A stretch of DNA of 6,136 bases from an uncultured Candidatus Pelagibacter sp. GTDB lineage: Bacteria; Pseudomonadota; Alphaproteobacteria; Pelagibacterales; Pelagibacteraceae. The position numbers and the translations under genes are program-made. The DNA is taken from positions 1 through 6,136 of the forward strand of contig CAJQRR010000023.1 in NCBI GenBank assembly GCA_905612385.1, written 5' to 3'. Positions 4,687-6,136 of this stretch are shown here, in pieces. Within the stretch, counting starts at the first letter, position 1, and each line of letters begins with the position of its first letter. The notes under the pieces were generated by a model. It was not told where the DNA came from and searched no databases. It saw only the letters and a list, made by a program, of their open reading frames with translations.

Positions 4687-5360
4687 TGGATTATGATTTA
4701 ATGATAACAAGTTTGCCAAAATTACTAAGTGCAGCAGTTATAACTTTAAAATTGTTATCGGCATCTTTAATCATTGGCTTATTTATTGGATTTTTATTTG
4801 CAGTTTTAAGATTAAATAAAAACCCATTTATTAATAAATTTGCATATGGTTATTCTTATTTATTTAGAGGAACTCCATTATTGGTTCAGATATTTATAAT
4901 TTATTATGGTCTTGGACAAATCGAATGGTTAAGATCAACCTTTCTTTGGGTCGTTTTAAAAGAGCCCTATTGGTGTGCAATTATTGCATTTGCATTAAAT
5001 ACAGGGGCTTATACTTCAGAAATCTTAAGATCTGCTTTTCAAACAATAAAACCTGGAATTATAGAAGCAGGTAAAAGTCTTGGTATATCCAATAAAATTA
5101 TTTTATATAAAATTAAAATTCCAGTTGCGATTAGACAATCACTGCCTGCTTATGGTAATGAAATTATATTAATGATGAAGGGTACATCACTTGCAAGCAC
5201 GGTAACATTAATGGATATTACAGGTGTTGCAAAACATATTGTATCAACGACCTACAAACCCTTAGAGGTATTTCTTTTAGCAGGAGGAATTTATTTATTT
5301 ATGACCTTTATCATTCACAATTTGATAAAATATTTAGAAAAAAGATATAGTTTTCAATAA
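4686..5360 (+). CDS. occM: Amino-acid ABC transporter permease, HisM/OccM type
   Basis: This is the second membrane subunit of the importer, expected to pair with the occQ product as a heterodimer. Its 224 residues include hydrophobic helices at roughly 13-41, 62-77, 94-112 and 193-213. The conserved RGTPLLVQ segment is at 61-68. The coupling loop is at 127-146 (E127-A128-G129, G133, IP at 145-146), a usual EAA variant for HisM proteins. ALNTGAYTSEILR (103-115) is typical of polar amino-acid permeases. The start overlaps the occQ stop by one base, with a weak SD-like agggg at 4675-4679, so translation is probably coupled. No ATPase gene follows: the next gene is a methyltransferase after 72 bp. 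The importer therefore needs an OccP/HisP-type ATPase encoded elsewhere, possibly shared with other transporters. Confidence 0.9.
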   Translation: MDYDLMITSLPKLLSAAVITLKLLSASLIIGLFIGFLFAVLRLNKNPFINKFAYGYSYLFRGTPLLVQIFIIYYGLGQIEWLRSTFLWVVLKEPYWCAIIAFALNTGAYTSEILRSAFQTIKPGIIEAGKSLGISNKIILYKIKIPVAIRQSLPAYGNEIILMMKGTSLASTVTLMDITGVAKHIVSTTYKPLEVFLLAGGIYLFMTFIIHNLIKYLEKRYSFQ

Positions 5361-5387
5361 ATTTTAATCTAACTGGAATTACACGGT

Positions 5388-5399
5388 AAAACTAGTTTT
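5388..5399. repeat. 12-bp palindrome in the gap after occM
   Basis: The sequence aaaactagtttt is its own reverse complement and lies between occM (stop at 5360) and the methyltransferase start (5433). It has no loop, so it is not a good RNA hairpin; a protein-binding dyad is possible. The rest of this 72-bp gap has a -10-like tataaaat near 5412 but no clear -35 box or terminator. Confidence 0.25.
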
Positions 5400-5432
5400 C
5401 AAAGATATGGATATAAAATATAGATATCAATT

Positions 5433-6136
5433 ATGAGTAAAAAAATAGAGGAATTAGGCAATCAATACAATAATTATATTTATCCAAAACCCTGTGAAGA
5501 CATAAACACAGAATGGATCTTAAAAAATAAATTTCTTCAAGGTGATCCAAATTATCATTGGCATAAATTATGGCCAGAGAGACCATACAGTAGAGAAAAA
5601 ATGAATATTTTGGTTGCAGGATGTGGAGCAAATCAAGCAGCAATACTTGCAAAGTGTAATCCTGTTCACAATTTCATTGGTATTGATATATCCCTGGCAA
5701 GTATTAATCATCATAAGAAATTGAAAAAAAAATTTGATATTGATAATTTAGAATTAATTTGTGATGATTTCAGAAACCAAACATTCAGATTTAATTTTGA
5801 TTATATAATAAGCACTGGAGTTATTCATCATTTAGAAGACCCCAATTCAGCATTAAGTTTTTTTAATAATTTATTAAAAGATCAGGGAGTTTTATATTTG
5901 ATGGTTTATGGCAACCAGGAAAGCTCATCTATTCAAAGTTTAAAAGAAATTTTTAAAAAATTTGAACTTTCACAAAATAAAGAATCTATCAATAATATTA
6001 GAAATCTAATAAATAAATTGGACAAAAACCATCCATCAAAAATTTTTATAAATCAGTTTGCAGATTTTAATTATGATTCAGGAGTGGTAGATTTATTCTT
6101 AAATGTACAAGAAAAGTTTTATTCTCTAAAAGAATT
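5433..6136 (+). CDS. Class I SAM-dependent methyltransferase, 3' end cut by the window
   Basis: The frame runs 234 codons from ATG 5433 to the right edge with no stop, so the C-terminus is missing. An in-frame TAG at 5421 makes this the first possible ATG; no Shine-Dalgarno site is visible. A Rossmann-fold methyltransferase core is clear: motif I ILVAGCGANQAA (59-70, AdoMet-binding glycines), GIDIS (83-87, acidic residue for the AdoMet ribose), CDDF (110-113), STGVIHHLEDP (127-137, the post-motif III segment) and LKDQGVLYLMVYG (148-160). The N-terminal YPKP (17-20), GDPNYHWHKLWPE (37-49) and later DFNYDSGVVDLFLN (211-224) fit, by memory of related proteins, a bacterial subgroup usually near 400 residues, so well over 100 residues may lie outside. 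The target molecule is unknown to me. It follows the transporter operon by 72 bp with its own possible promoter, so a functional link to transport or polyamines is not shown. Confidence 0.82.
   Translation, partial: MSKKIEELGNQYNNYIYPKPCEDINTEWILKNKFLQGDPNYHWHKLWPERPYSREKMNILVAGCGANQAAILAKCNPVHNFIGIDISLASINHHKKLKKKFDIDNLELICDDFRNQTFRFNFDYIISTGVIHHLEDPNSALSFFNNLLKDQGVLYLMVYGNQESSSIQSLKEIFKKFELSQNKESINNIRNLINKLDKNHPSKIFINQFADFNYDSGVVDLFLNVQEKFYSLKE

Noticed and set aside
5431..5652. 73-codon open frame on the minus strand at the methyltransferase start
   Set aside because: It overlaps the start and motif I of the methyltransferase, is rich in cysteine and leucine from antisense reading, and lacks a ribosome site.

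Overview
The window looks like a piece of a streamlined, AT-rich marine alphaproteobacterium, most likely of the SAR11 clade (Pelagibacterales). This is inferred from the very low GC of the coding sequence (12 of 60 bases are G or C in 1441-1500), the tight packing (gaps of 1 to about 110 bp from 777 onward), the SpeD-SpeE gene fusion, and the Occ/His-type amino-acid transporter. No marker gene proves the assignment.

Layout. Positions 1-700 hold no convincing gene. This stretch is visibly less AT-rich (22 G+C per 60 bases in each of 421-480, 481-540 and 541-600) and is full of short direct repeats. It ends at a tRNA-Met(CAU)-like sequence whose 3' part (about 724-777) is intact to an encoded CCA, while its 5' part is degenerate. 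That is the usual appearance of one end of an element integrated in a tRNA 3' end, so 1-723 is probably the edge of an island or its remains. Core genes follow: apt (minus strand, stop codon one base from the tRNA end), a 35-bp near-perfect palindrome, a short MTA/SAH nucleosidase-like gene, a fused S-adenosylmethionine decarboxylase/aminopropyltransferase, a periplasmic amino-acid binding protein, two permease genes, and a class I methyltransferase that runs off the right edge.

How the genes work together. Three neighbours form a coherent route. The SpeD-SpeE fusion makes decarboxylated AdoMet and transfers its aminopropyl group to a diamine, releasing methylthioadenosine (MTA). The nucleosidase would split MTA into adenine and methylthioribose, and Apt would turn adenine plus PRPP into AMP. 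The nucleosidase and apt are divergent around the palindrome, suggesting shared control. The second block (3097-5360) is a type-I amino-acid ABC importer: binding protein, hairpin, and two permeases overlapping by one base. No ATPase gene is in the window, so that subunit must be encoded elsewhere.

The window holds no obviously new multi-gene system. The points most worth a second look are the tRNA/island junction, the palindrome between apt and the nucleosidase, and the altered aminopropyltransferase pocket in the SpeD-SpeE fusion.
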